Source of the DNA: Arenimonas sp.
Lineage (GTDB): Bacteria; Pseudomonadota; Gammaproteobacteria; Xanthomonadales; Xanthomonadaceae
Direction: 5' to 3'
NCBI RefSeq assembly: GCF_022842045.1
Contig: NZ_JALHQI010000031.1
Coordinates: forward strand, 1-36,029
Length of the DNA: 36,029 nucleotides
Shown here: piece by piece, positions 14,824-23,514 of the stretch
How the letters are laid out: every line of letters begins with the position of its first letter
Numbering within the stretch: the stretch's first letter is position 1
Made by a program: the position numbers and the translations under genes
Notes under the pieces: generated by a model
The model's input: only the letters and a program-made list of their open reading frames with translations
Databases searched by the model: none
What the model was told of the DNA's origin: nothing

Positions 14824-15984
14824 TCAGCCGGGCGGGGCGATGCGCACCTGGTTGCGGCCGGCGCGCTTGGCCGCGTACATCGCCTGGTCGGCGCGCCGGA
14901 TCAGGCGGTCGATGTCGGCTTCACCCGGCTCCAGCGCCGCGACGCCGATCGAGACCCGCAGCGGCACGGCCGCGCCGTCGGCAAGGAAGCCGATCCGCGC
15001 GACCGCCGCATGGATGCGGCGCGCCGAGGCTTCCGCCACCGCCAGCGGCGTGTCGGGCAGCAGCACCGTGAACTCTTCGCCGCCGTGCCGGCCCAGCAGG
15101 TCGCGGGGACGCAGCTGGTCGCGCATCGCCGAGGCCACCAGCCGCAGCGCCTGGTCGCCGGCGTCGTGGCCATGTTCGTCGTTGATGCGCTTGAAGTGGT
15201 CCAGGTCGAGCACCATCAGCGCGCAGTCCTGGCCCGGGTCGCGGGCGATGCACAGGCGCGACTGCTGCAGGAAGGCGGTGCGGCTGAGCAGCCCGGTGAG
15301 CCCGTCGGTATCGGCGATGTCCTGCAGGCGCTCGAGCAGGCGTTCGCTGCCCATCAGCACGAAGCCCAGGCTGGCCACCGCGGGCGCCAGCATCGCGCCG
15401 CCGAGCAGCATCGTTTCGGCCCAGGGCTGCTCGACCCACGCGCGGCCGGCGCTGCCTTCGGGCATATACAGCAGGACGCCGCGCGTCGCCAGCACCAGGG
15501 CGCACAGCGAGAACGCCGCGCCGACGATGCCGGCATTGCCGCCGGCCGGCCGCGAACCGCGACGCAGCGCGACCACCGCCGTGCTGGCGGCGATGCCCGC
15601 GCACAGGAAGGACAGCAGGCAGGTGCGCATCGGCTGGCCGGGATCGGTGAACAGCATGATCGCGCTGGCCACCGCGACCAGCAGCACCGGCGCCGCGAAC
15701 CAGGGCGAATCCGGCATGCGGCCGCGTGACGCCACCAGGGCGCGCAGGTACTCGATGAAGGACGCGACGATCAGGGTCTTGCCCGGCACAGCCAGGCCGG
15801 GGTGGTCGACGGCCCATTCGAGCAGCAGCCAGCCCAGCGGCGCGAGCAGGATCGCCCGGGCCCAGATCCGCTGCGGGCCGGCGAGCTCGTGGGGTTGGCG
15901 CGCGGCCGCGGCGTAGAGGCCCGCGGACATCGCCGCGGAGGCAAGCAGGGCGATCAGGGCGCTGGCGAACGGGTCCAGGAACAC
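14824..15984 (-). CDS. Membrane GGDEF diguanylate cyclase (DGC2)
   Basis: The 386-residue protein has about seven hydrophobic segments in residues 1-215 and a GGDEF domain in about 220-385. The domain has DTDGLTGLLSR, DLDHFKRINDEHGHDAGD, an intact GGEEF active site (301-305) and an RxxD inhibitory site (RPRD, 292-295). It should make c-di-GMP with product inhibition. The membrane part is not MASE2; I do not recognise a named sensor type. The start is a GTG at 15984 preceded by a G-rich stretch; an ATG at 15930 within the first helix is possible but would cut that helix. It is the first gene of a likely transcript with the RNase and barstar genes. Confidence 0.9.
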   Translation of the reverse strand: MFLDPFASALIALLASAAMSAGLYAAAARQPHELAGPQRIWARAILLAPLGWLLLEWAVDHPGLAVPGKTLIVASFIEYLRALVASRGRMPDSPWFAAPVLLVAVASAIMLFTDPGQPMRTCLLSFLCAGIAASTAVVALRRGSRPAGGNAGIVGAAFSLCALVLATRGVLLYMPEGSAGRAWVEQPWAETMLLGGAMLAPAVASLGFVLMGSERLLERLQDIADTDGLTGLLSRTAFLQQSRLCIARDPGQDCALMVLDLDHFKRINDEHGHDAGDQALRLVASAMRDQLRPRDLLGRHGGEEFTVLLPDTPLAVAEASARRIHAAVARIGFLADGAAVPLRVSIGVAALEPGEADIDRLIRRADQAMYAAKRAGRNQVRIAPPG

Positions 15985-16119
15985 CGGTGGCCCCCCCGAG
16001 CCGTGGTGATGCGCGGAAGGCTAGCACTTTCCGCAGCGGACGGCGCTGCGCGGGGCGCAGCCGTTTTCGTAACATGGGCGCTTGCTAGGCTGTCGCTCCC
16101 CGCCCACCAAGGAACCCCC

Positions 16120-16680
16120 ATGTCCCAAGCCTTCGATGTCGCCGTGCTGGTCGGCAGCCTGCGGGCCGACTCGCTCAACCGCCGCGTGGCCGACGCACTG
16201 GCCGGCCTGGCGCCGCCCTCGATCTCCCTGTCGCAGGTCGCGATCGGCGACCTCCCGCTGTACAACCCGGACCTGGAAACCGAGGCGCCACCCGCGGCGT
16301 GGACCCGCTTCCGCGAACGCGTGGCCCGCGCCGACGCGCTGCTGTTCGTCACCCCCGAGTACAACCGCTCGGTGCCGGCGGCACTCAAGAACGCGCTCGA
16401 CGTCGGCTCCCGCCCCTATGGCAAGAGCGTCTTCGGCGGCAAGCCGGGCGCCGTGGTCAGCGTCTCGCCGGGCGCCATCGGCGGCTTCGGCGCCAACCAC
16501 CACCTGCGCCAGTCGCTGGTCTTCCTCGACGTGCCGCTGATGCAGCAGCCCGAGGCCTACCTCGGCGGTGCCGACAAGTTCTTCGGCGAGGACGGCCAAC
16601 TGGCCAGCGAATCCACCGCCAAGTTCCTGGGCAAGATCATCCACGCGTACGCCGACTGGGTCGCGCGGATCAAGGCCTGA
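16120..16680 (+). CDS. NADPH-dependent FMN reductase / quinone reductase
   Basis: The 186-residue flavodoxin-like protein has the FMN phosphate loop GSLRADSLNRRV (12-23) and the family motif TPEYNRSVPAALKNALD (about 78-94). These mark the NADPH_dep_FMN_red family (ChrR/YieF-like), which reduces quinones, chromate or free FMN with NAD(P)H in the cytoplasm. AAGGA lies at a good distance before the ATG, and a TAGGCT hexamer at about 16085 may be the -10 box. The acyltransferase gene follows after eight bases, so the two are probably one transcript. Confidence 0.9.
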   Translation: MSQAFDVAVLVGSLRADSLNRRVADALAGLAPPSISLSQVAIGDLPLYNPDLETEAPPAAWTRFRERVARADALLFVTPEYNRSVPAALKNALDVGSRPYGKSVFGGKPGAVVSVSPGAIGGFGANHHLRQSLVFLDVPLMQQPEAYLGGADKFFGEDGQLASESTAKFLGKIIHAYADWVARIKA

Positions 16681-16688
16681 GGTCGGCG

Positions 16689-17594
16689 ATGGCTTTGCTG
16701 CGCGGGGCCAAGGCCCTCTTCGCCGGCGCGCTGGTCAGCGCCAGCACCCTGGTCCACGTCCCGGTGCTGCTGGTGGTGGCGTTGGTGAAGGCGCTGCTGC
16801 CGGTGCGCGCCCTGCGCCCGGCGCTGGACCGGGCGCTGATGGTGATCACCGAGAGCTGGATCGGCGTCAACAGTGCGCTGATCGACCTGTTCACCACGAC
16901 CCGCTTCGTGGTCGAGGGCATCGACGGACTGCGCTACGGTGGCCACTACCTGGTGCTGGCCAACCACCAGAGCTGGGTGGACATCCCGGTGCTGCAGAAG
17001 GCCTTCAACCGGCGCATCCCGCTGCTTCGCTTCTTCCTCAAGAGCCAGCTGTTCTGGGTGCCGCTGCTGGGCCTGGCCTGGTGGGCGCTGGATTTCCCGT
17101 TCATGAAGCGCTACTCACGCCAGCAGCTGGCCAAGCGGCCGGAGCTGGCCGGCCGCGACGTGGCGGCGACCCGCAAGGCCTGCGAGAAGTTCCGGCACAT
17201 CCCGGTGTCGATCATGAACTTCGTGGAGGGCACGCGCTTCACGCCGGCCAAGCACGCGCGCCAGGCCTCGCCGTTCGCGCACCTGCTCAAGCCCAAGGCC
17301 GGCGGCGTGGCCTTCGTGGTCGGCGCAATGGGCGAAGCCATCGACACCGTGCTGGACGTGACCCTGCACTACGAGCCGGCGCGGCCGACGCTGGTGGATT
17401 TGTTCTGCAACCGGGTGCGCGAGGTGCGCGTGCACGTGCAGGCGCGGCCGGTGCCGGCGGGCTTGTCCGAGGGCGATTACGAGACCGACCGCGCGCACCG
17501 CGTGCGCTTCCAGGGCTGGATCAACGAGCTGTGGCTGGCCAAGGACGCACGGCTGGCCACCTGGAGCGGCCCGGGCGCGGCCCGGGGCGACTGA
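16689..17594 (+). CDS. PlsC-type acyltransferase (YihG-like)
   Basis: The 301-residue inner-membrane protein has two N-terminal hydrophobic segments (about 5-40) and the acyltransferase motifs NHQSWVD (His93, Asp98) and FVEGTRF (178-184). Length and spacing match YihG, a 1-acylglycerol-3-phosphate acyltransferase relative that tunes phospholipid acyl composition. It would transfer an acyl group to lysophosphatidate on the cytoplasmic face. The gene is translated from an ATG eight bases after the FMN reductase stop. It converges on the YpfJ-like gene with three bases between stops. Confidence 0.88.
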   Translation: MALLRGAKALFAGALVSASTLVHVPVLLVVALVKALLPVRALRPALDRALMVITESWIGVNSALIDLFTTTRFVVEGIDGLRYGGHYLVLANHQSWVDIPVLQKAFNRRIPLLRFFLKSQLFWVPLLGLAWWALDFPFMKRYSRQQLAKRPELAGRDVAATRKACEKFRHIPVSIMNFVEGTRFTPAKHARQASPFAHLLKPKAGGVAFVVGAMGEAIDTVLDVTLHYEPARPTLVDLFCNRVREVRVHVQARPVPAGLSEGDYETDRAHRVRFQGWINELWLAKDARLATWSGPGAARGD

Positions 17595-17597
17595 GGC

Positions 17598-18473
17598 TCA
17601 GAGCCGCCGGGCGGCGAAGGTGTCGCACTGGCGGTAGTCGCCGCCCTCGAAGCCGATGCGGAACCAGCGCATGCGCTGCTCGGCGCTGCCGTGGGTGAAC
17701 GAATCCGGCACCACCTGGCCCCGCGACTGCCGCTGCAGCGTGTCGTCGCCGATGGCCGAGGCGGTGGCCATGGCCTCCTCGAGATCGCCGGGCTCCAGCC
17801 AGGCATGGCGCTTCTGCGCGTGGTGGGCCCACAGGCCGGCGTAGCAGTCGGCCTGCAGCTCCTGACGCACCAGCGGGCCCTCGGCGCCTTCGACGTTGCC
17901 GCCGCGGCGGCGGATGTCGTTCACCTGCGCCGAGATGCCGGTGATCGTCTGGATGTGGTGGCCGACCTCGTGCGCGATCACGTAGGCCTCGGCGAAATCA
18001 CCGCCGCCGCCGAGGCGCTTCTCCATCTGGTCGAAGAAGCTCAGGTCGATGTAGACCTGCTGGTCGCCCGGGCAGTAGAACGGCCCGACCGCCGCGGTCG
18101 CGCCGCCGCAGGCCGACTGCACCGACCCGCTGAACAGCACCAGCGTCGGCGCCGGGTAGCGCTGGCCCTGGGCTTCGAAGATGGCGCTCCACACGTCCTC
18201 GGTTTCGCCCAGGATGCTGGCGACGAACTGCGAGGCCTCGTCGTTGGCGGTGGGCGCGGCCGGCACGCCGCCGGCCTGTGGCGCGGACGGTGCCTGCTGC
18301 TGGACCTGGGCGATCAGGCCCAGCATTTCCATCGGGCTCTTGCCCAGCAGCAGCCCGATGACGAACACCGCGGCGATGCCGCCAAGGCCGAGCTTGAGGC
18401 CACCACCGCCGAGGCCGCCGCGACCGCGGCGATCATCGACGTTGCTGCTGCGTCTTGCGCTGCGCCACTTCAT
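17598..18473 (-). CDS. YpfJ-family neutral zinc metallopeptidase, membrane-anchored
   Basis: The 291-residue protein has a basic Arg/Gly-rich N-terminus, one membrane helix (about 29-45), a Pro/Ala linker and a zinc peptidase domain (about 78-291). The zinc site is HEVGHH (168-173), and QELQADCYAG further on gives the third ligand. The PFYCPGDQQVYIDLSFF stretch is typical of the YpfJ family. Physiological substrates are unknown. The domain most likely faces the periplasm, with Cys122 and Cys134 able to form a disulfide. The ATG at 18473 starts the family sequence MKWRSARRSSNV; the open frame upstream is unrelated. Confidence 0.9.
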   Translation of the reverse strand: MKWRSARRSSNVDDRRGRGGLGGGGLKLGLGGIAAVFVIGLLLGKSPMEMLGLIAQVQQQAPSAPQAGGVPAAPTANDEASQFVASILGETEDVWSAIFEAQGQRYPAPTLVLFSGSVQSACGGATAAVGPFYCPGDQQVYIDLSFFDQMEKRLGGGGDFAEAYVIAHEVGHHIQTITGISAQVNDIRRRGGNVEGAEGPLVRQELQADCYAGLWAHHAQKRHAWLEPGDLEEAMATASAIGDDTLQRQSRGQVVPDSFTHGSAEQRMRWFRIGFEGGDYRQCDTFAARRL

Positions 18474-18606
18474 GGGCCGGTCTCCGAGGGGGTCGGGCCG
18501 ATTGTTGCCCAAACCCGGGCGCGGGGCGAGGGCGACGCGCGGACAGGCCATGCGGCCATCGGGGGCCGGACCGGGTCGCGCGGCGGCGGCCAGGCGGCGG
18601 TGGACT

Positions 18607-19803
18607 TCAGTCGGCCGGGCCGGCGTCGGCCCGGAGTGCGGCCAGGATCGCCTGGCCGGCGCGACCGTCGGGTTCGCGGCCGAGGCGGGTTTGCTCGACG
18701 GCCAGCGCCGCCCGGGACCTGGCCCCGATCATGCCGTCCACTTCGCCGATGTCGTGGCCGCGCGCGACCAGCAGTGACTGCAGCTCGCGCCGCTCGGCCC
18801 GGGACAGACCGGGGTCGTCGGTGGGCCAGCGCGCCTGCAGGCCGGCACCGCCGCGCAGGCGGTCGGCCAACAGTGCGATTGCCAGCGCGTAACTCTCGGC
18901 GGCGTTGTAGGAAAAGATCGCGTCGTAGTTCTTGAACACCAGGAAGGCCGGGCCCTCGCGGCCCGCGGGCAGCAGCAGCGCGGTCGGCGTGTCGGCGGCG
19001 GCCAGCGCGCCGCCGTCGGCGCGGACCACGCCGCGGCCGACCCAGTGCGACAGCGGACGCCGCGACTGACGGCCATTCACCGAGGCGTCGAAGCCCTCGG
19101 GCAGGCGGACCTCATGGCCCCAGGGCCGGCCAGGCTGCCAGCCCGACCGACGCAGGTAGTTCGCGGTGGATGCCAGGGCATCAGGGATGCTGCCGACCAG
19201 GTCGCGGCGGCCGTCGCCGTCGAAGTCGACGGCGATGCGCGCATACGTGGACGGCATGAACTGAGTGTGCCCGAAGGCGCCGGCCCACGACCCCACCAGG
19301 CCTTCGGCCGACAGGTCGCCGGCCTGGATCAGCTTGAGCGTCGCGAACAGTTCGCCTTTGAAGAACGCCTGCCGCCGACCCTCGCAGGACAGGGTGGCCA
19401 GCGAGCCCAGCAGCGGCTTCTTGCCGAAGGTGCGGCCGTAGTCGCTTTCCACGCCCCAGACCGCGACCACGGTGGCCGGGTCGACGCCGTGCGCGTCCTG
19501 CACGCGGGCCAGCAGCTCAGCGTGTTCGGCCAGCATCGCCTGGCCGTCGGCCACGCGCTGGTCGTCCACCAGGCCGGCCAGGTAGTCCCAGATCGGCGTG
19601 CGGAATTCGGGCTGGTAGTCGAGCGACTCGAGCACGCCGGGGTCGCGCGCCAGTCCGGCCGTGTGCGTGTCCCAGGTGTCGCCCCGGAGGCCCTGTGCCA
19701 GCGCCTGCGGGCGCAGCGAGGCCAGGCAGGCGTCGAGCGTGGGCTCCGCCGCGGGTACGGGCAGGGCGAGGAAGGCGAGCAGCAGGGGCAGGGTCGGGCG
19801 CAT
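18607..19803 (-). CDS. MltB-family lytic murein transglycosylase with peptidoglycan-binding domain
   Basis: Cleaves glycan strands of peptidoglycan, leaving 1,6-anhydroMurNAc. The 398-residue protein has a signal peptide ending near residue 19 (LPVPAA), an SLT_2 catalytic domain (about 22-320) and a C-terminal peptidoglycan-binding domain (about 335-392, GHDIGEVDGMIGARSRAAL). Catalytic Glu119 is in VWGVESDYG; GAFGHTQFMPSTY and NYDAIFSYN also fit the MltB type. There is no Cys lipobox at the signal peptide end, so it is probably soluble in the periplasm. The ATG at 19803 was chosen for the signal peptide. Confidence 0.92.
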   Translation of the reverse strand: MRPTLPLLLAFLALPVPAAEPTLDACLASLRPQALAQGLRGDTWDTHTAGLARDPGVLESLDYQPEFRTPIWDYLAGLVDDQRVADGQAMLAEHAELLARVQDAHGVDPATVVAVWGVESDYGRTFGKKPLLGSLATLSCEGRRQAFFKGELFATLKLIQAGDLSAEGLVGSWAGAFGHTQFMPSTYARIAVDFDGDGRRDLVGSIPDALASTANYLRRSGWQPGRPWGHEVRLPEGFDASVNGRQSRRPLSHWVGRGVVRADGGALAAADTPTALLLPAGREGPAFLVFKNYDAIFSYNAAESYALAIALLADRLRGGAGLQARWPTDDPGLSRAERRELQSLLVARGHDIGEVDGMIGARSRAALAVEQTRLGREPDGRAGQAILAALRADAGPAD

Positions 19804-19882
19804 GGCGCGAACCTTACGTGGCGACGGCTGAATCGTCACCGGCCGGGCTATGCTGCGGCCTTCCCCGCATCGGATGGCGCGC

Positions 19883-20554
19883 ATGGTCACGGTCCACCAC
19901 CTAGAGAACTCCCGTTCGCAGCGGGTCCTGTGGCTGCTTGAAGAGCTCGGCGTGCCTTATGAGGTCAAGCGCTATGCGCGCGACCCGAAGACGATGCTGG
20001 CGCCGGACGCGCTGAAGAAAGTGCACCCACTGGGCAAGTCGCCGGTGATCACTGACGGCGGCGTGGTGGTTGCCGAATCCGGCGCGATCATCGAGTACCT
20101 GGCGGACACCCATGGCAAGGGCCGCCTGCTGCCGCCGCCCGGCGACCCGGCGCGCCGCGCCTGCACGTACTGGCTGCACTACGCGGAAGGTTCGCTGATG
20201 CCGCCGCTGCTGATGACCCTGGTGTTCTCGAAGGTGCGCAGTTCGCCGATGCCGTTCTTCGCCAAGCCGATCGCCAGGGGCATCGCCGACAAGGTGATGT
20301 CGTCCTTCGTGTCGCCGCAGCTGAAGCTGCACTTCGATTACCTCGAGCAGGCGCTGGCGTCCTCGGAGTGGTTCGCGGGCCCGGACTTCAGCGTGGCCGA
20401 CATCCAGCTCAGCTTCCCGATCGAAGCCGCGGCCGCCCGCGGTGCGCTGGGTGCGTCGCGCCCGAAGCTGGCGGCGTTCCTGGCGAAGATCCACGCCCGT
20501 CCCGCCTACCAGCGCGCGCTGGCCAAGGGCGGCCCCTATGAACTGATGCGATAA
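19883..20554 (+). CDS. Glutathione S-transferase family protein
   Basis: The 223-residue protein has a thioredoxin-like N-terminal domain (1-80), with Ser10 after the first strand as the possible catalytic residue, the cis-Pro in GKSPVITDGG and the glutathione-binding ESGAIIEYL (65-73). The helical C-terminal domain (about 90-215) has the FSVADIQLSFP N-capping motif. It should conjugate or reduce substrates with glutathione in the cytoplasm; the substrate is unknown. The start may be this ATG or the one at 19874; I preferred 19883 because strand 1 begins immediately and GGATGG lies at ribosome-binding distance. A TATGCT hexamer at about 19848 may be the -10 box. Confidence 0.88.
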   Translation: MVTVHHLENSRSQRVLWLLEELGVPYEVKRYARDPKTMLAPDALKKVHPLGKSPVITDGGVVVAESGAIIEYLADTHGKGRLLPPPGDPARRACTYWLHYAEGSLMPPLLMTLVFSKVRSSPMPFFAKPIARGIADKVMSSFVSPQLKLHFDYLEQALASSEWFAGPDFSVADIQLSFPIEAAAARGALGASRPKLAAFLAKIHARPAYQRALAKGGPYELMR

Positions 20555-20585
20555 GCTGGTGGCGCCCCGCCACGGAGATTCCGCC

Positions 20586-20981
20586 ATGAAGCCTTCTGTG
20601 CTCGCCCTGTTCCTGCTCTCGCTGCCGGTTGCCGCCGCTGACGGGGATCCGCCGGTCGCGATGGATCCCGCCGCCTTCGCGGACGCCGTCGCAACCTGCA
20701 CGCCGGCCAGCCGCACCGAGCCGCACCCGTTCGTGAAGGGCTTCGAGATCGCGCACGCCGTGACCGGGGAAACCGAAGGCCGCTGCGACTACACGCAGTC
20801 GATGCCGGGCGGCATGCACATGGCCTGCCGCCTGGGCGAGGAAGGCCGCGCCGGCCTGGCGGAGGAGTTCCGCGAACAGGCCGCCGGCCGGATGAGTGGC
20901 GGCACCGGCCAGCAGAAGGCCTGGACCCGCGACTGCGAGATCGTGGCCGCCGACGGCAAGCGCACGCCGATGGGCGGCTGA
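20586..20981 (+). CDS. Small exported protein of unknown function
   Basis: The 131-residue protein has a signal peptide (MKPSVLALFLLSLPVAAA, 1-18), so it is periplasmic or secreted. Mature features are an acidic N-terminus, four cysteines (about residues 38, 67, 80 and 118) that could form two disulfides, and the pattern HPFVKGFEIAHAVTGETEGRCDYTQSMPGGM. I recognise no named domain. CGGAGA is well placed before the ATG. The rhomboid protease gene starts 25 bases after its stop and may be on the same transcript. Confidence 0.75.
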   Translation: MKPSVLALFLLSLPVAAADGDPPVAMDPAAFADAVATCTPASRTEPHPFVKGFEIAHAVTGETEGRCDYTQSMPGGMHMACRLGEEGRAGLAEEFREQAAGRMSGGTGQQKAWTRDCEIVAADGKRTPMGG

Positions 20982-21006
20982 GCGGCGCGCCCGGACAAGG
21001 AAGCCC

Positions 21007-21618
21007 ATGGAGTTCTCGATCACGCTGGCGATCATCGTCGCCACCAGCCTGGTGTCCTGGCTGGGGTTGAACAACGAGGCGCTGCGCGGCGCTCTGGTGC
21101 TGTGGCCGCCGGCCGTGACGCGCCGGCACGAGTACCACCGCTTCCTGGGCTATGGCGTGGTGCATGCCGACTTCATGCACCTGCTGCTGAACATGATCAC
21201 GCTGTTCTTCTTCGGGCGGCTGATGGAAGGCTTCTACGCGCAGTACCTCGGGGCTATGGGGTTCCTGTGGTTCTACCTCTCGGCGCTGGTGGTGTCGGCC
21301 CTGCCCAGCTACCTCAAGCACCGCGACGACCCCAACTACGTCACGCTGGGCGCGTCGGGCGCGGTGTCGGCCGTGCTGTTCGCCTTCATCCTGCTCAGGC
21401 CCTGGGAAACGATCTACGTCTATTTCGTCCCGGTGCCGGCGATCCTGTTCGCGGTGCTCTACACGGGCTACTCGGTCTACATGAACCACCGCCAGGCCGA
21501 CCGCATCAACCACAGTGCCCACCTGGCCGGCGCCGCCTACGGCCTGCTGTTCACGGTGCTGCTGGAGCCCCGCGTGCTATCGCACTTCCTGGCCGAACTG
21601 TCCAACCCGGGCGGCTGA
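21007..21618 (+). CDS. Rhomboid-family intramembrane serine protease
   Basis: The 203-residue protein has six hydrophobic segments. The catalytic dyad is Ser118 in GASGAVSA and probably His172 in HSAHLAGAAYG. His58 and Asn62 in HADFMHLLLNM form the oxyanion-side motif. Rhomboids cleave single-pass membrane proteins within or beside the membrane. The N-terminus is short, without the cytoplasmic domain of GlpG. It follows the small exported protein gene closely and precedes the dbpA promoter hexamer. Confidence 0.92.
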   Translation: MEFSITLAIIVATSLVSWLGLNNEALRGALVLWPPAVTRRHEYHRFLGYGVVHADFMHLLLNMITLFFFGRLMEGFYAQYLGAMGFLWFYLSALVVSALPSYLKHRDDPNYVTLGASGAVSAVLFAFILLRPWETIYVYFVPVPAILFAVLYTGYSVYMNHRQADRINHSAHLAGAAYGLLFTVLLEPRVLSHFLAELSNPGG

Positions 21619-21642
21619 GCCCGGGCTCGGCCGGGGCCGTGC

Positions 21643-21648
21643 GAGAAT
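21643..21648 (+). promoter_or_regulatory. -10-like hexamer, possible leaderless promoter of dbpA
   Basis: GAGAAT ends five bases before the ATG at 21654; no ribosome-binding site is visible between them and there is no clear -35 box. Confidence 0.35.
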
Positions 21649-21653
21649 GCGGC

Positions 21654-23024
21654 ATGACTGAATTCACGACCCAGCCGCTGCCGGCCGAGCTGCAGCAGGC
21701 CCTGGAGGTACTCGAGTACCGCCAGATGACCCCCGTGCAGGCCGCCAGCCTGCCGCCCATCCTCGCCGGCCGCGACGTGATCGCCCAGGCCCGCACCGGC
21801 AGCGGCAAGACCGCGGCCTTCGGCCTCGGCCTGCTGTCGAAGCTGCAGCCCGACGCCGGCCAGGTGCAGGCACTGGTGATGTGCCCGACCCGCGAGCTGG
21901 CCGACCAGGTCGGCAAGGAGATCCGCCGGCTGGCGCGCTTCATGCCCAACATCAAGGTGTCGGTCTTCTGCGGCGGCGTGCCGCTGCGGCCGCACCTGGC
22001 CTCGCTGGTGCACCCGCCGCACGTGGTGGTGGGTACGCCCGGCCGCCTGCAGGAGCTGATCGACGAAGGCGCGCTGGTGCTCGGGCAGCTGCGCGTGGTC
22101 GTGCTGGACGAAGCCGACCGCATGCTCGACATGGGCTTCGAGCCCGCCATCGCCGGCATCCTGTCGCAGGCGCCGAAGGACCGGCAGACCCTGCTGTTCT
22201 CGGCCACGTTCCCGGAGGAGATCCGCGCCCTTGGCCGCCGCTTCCAGCGCGAGCCCGAGGAACACACGGTCGCCGATGGCGCCGTCGCGGCGATCGTGCA
22301 GCGTTTCTATGAAGTCGAGGCGCCGCGCAAGACCGATGCCCTGGCCCTGCTGCTGGCCGATGAGAAGCCCGAATCGGCCCTGGTGTTCTGCAACACCCGC
22401 CGCGACGTGCAGCAGGTGGCCGACGACCTGGCCCAGCGCGGCTTTTCGGTGCTGGCCCTGCACGGGGACCTGGAGCAGCGCGACCGCGACGAGGTGCTGG
22501 TGTGCTTCGGCAACCGCAGCGTGCAGGTGCTGGTGGCCACCGACGTCGCCGCCCGCGGGCTGGACATCAAGGACCTGCCGCTGGTCGTCAGCCACGGCCT
22601 GGCCAGCGACGTGGACACCCACACCCACCGCATCGGCCGCACCGGCCGCGCCGGCGGCGAAGGCCTGGCGCTGGCGCTGGTGGCTTCGGACGAGCGCCGC
22701 CGGGTCATCGGCATCGAAGAGCAGCTGGGGCAGGCCGTGCGCTGGGAGCGCATTGACCTCTCGCGCAAGCCGGGCAAGCCGGCGCCGCCGGCGATGGCCA
22801 CCCTGGTGGTGGATGCGGGGCGCCAGGACAAGCTGCGCCCGGGCGATCTGGTCGGCGCGCTGACCGGCGCCGCGGGGCTGCCGGCCGAGGCGATCGGCAA
22901 GATCGATGGGTTCGCGACCCGGACCTACGTCGCGATCGAGCGCAGCCAGGCCAGCAAGGCCCTGGACAAGCTCAGGGCGGGGAAGATCAAGGGCCGAAGC
23001 TTCCGGATCCGGAAACTGGGCTGA
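21654..23024 (+). CDS. dbpA: ATP-dependent RNA helicase DbpA
   Basis: The 456-residue DEAD-box helicase has the motifs in order: Q motif (YRQMTPVQ), I (ARTGSGKT), Ia (PTRELADQ), II (DEAD in VVLDEADRMLDMGF), III (SAT), IV (ALVFCNTRR), V (ATDVAARGLDIK) and VI (HRIGRTGRAG). The C-terminal 75 residues are the DbpA RNA-binding domain (KLRPGDLVGALTGAAGLPAEAIGKIDG...), which recognises hairpin 92 of 23S rRNA. The role is late assembly of the large ribosomal subunit. Length matches E. coli DbpA. Its neighbourhood is rich in pseudouridine synthases, consistent with rRNA maturation, although they are not in one operon. Confidence 0.95.
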   Translation: MTEFTTQPLPAELQQALEVLEYRQMTPVQAASLPPILAGRDVIAQARTGSGKTAAFGLGLLSKLQPDAGQVQALVMCPTRELADQVGKEIRRLARFMPNIKVSVFCGGVPLRPHLASLVHPPHVVVGTPGRLQELIDEGALVLGQLRVVVLDEADRMLDMGFEPAIAGILSQAPKDRQTLLFSATFPEEIRALGRRFQREPEEHTVADGAVAAIVQRFYEVEAPRKTDALALLLADEKPESALVFCNTRRDVQQVADDLAQRGFSVLALHGDLEQRDRDEVLVCFGNRSVQVLVATDVAARGLDIKDLPLVVSHGLASDVDTHTHRIGRTGRAGGEGLALALVASDERRRVIGIEEQLGQAVRWERIDLSRKPGKPAPPAMATLVVDAGRQDKLRPGDLVGALTGAAGLPAEAIGKIDGFATRTYVAIERSQASKALDKLRAGKIKGRSFRIRKLG

Positions 23025-23096
23025 CGGCGCGAGCGCGGCGCGGCGTGGCCGCGTCGGCTCCAGCGGGTGCCGCGGACCGCGGCGTGCATGGGGCGC

Positions 23097-23285
23097 TCAG
23101 CGCCAGGGGCGGGCGCCGGAGGCCTGGCGACGCGGCTCGGCCAGCGCCTTGCGGCGGCTGATCTCGGCGTCGAGTCGGCGGTATTCCGGGCTGCCGATTT
23201 CGCCGGCCATGACGAGCTCCCAGAGCTGGATGGCCAGCTCTTCGTCCATGACCTGCTGGGTGGGGAAGGGGATGACGATGCCCAT
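23097..23285 (-). CDS. 62-residue protein of unknown function
   Basis: The protein starts MGIVIPFPTQQVMDEELAIQ and has a predicted helical middle (about 13-50) and a basic C-terminus; no membrane helix or Cys. ACGGAGTCACGCC before the ATG is a good ribosome-binding site and closely resembles the leader of the 34-residue Lys-rich gene (ACGGAGTCCACC). I do not recognise a family. Codon use fits the neighbourhood. It lies alone, antisense to nothing, between dbpA and rluF. Confidence 0.65.
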   Translation of the reverse strand: MGIVIPFPTQQVMDEELAIQLWELVMAGEIGSPEYRRLDAEISRRKALAEPRRQASGARPWR

Positions 23286-23514
23286 GGCGTGACTCCGTGT
23301 GGTGGGGATTGCGCAGGGGAACCTTCTGCATGTTCCATGCCACCGCGCCGCGCCGGCCGGAGACCGGGGGCTGGGTCACGTTTTACGGGCCCGGAACCCC
23401 AGATATCGGGGTGCGCGCCACCGCGCCGCACAAGGCCACGGTGACTTGCCCGCCCCGGCGTGACAGGATGCGCGCCACTTCTGACGCCCTGCGGCACCCC
23501 GGCCGGCCCCGACC

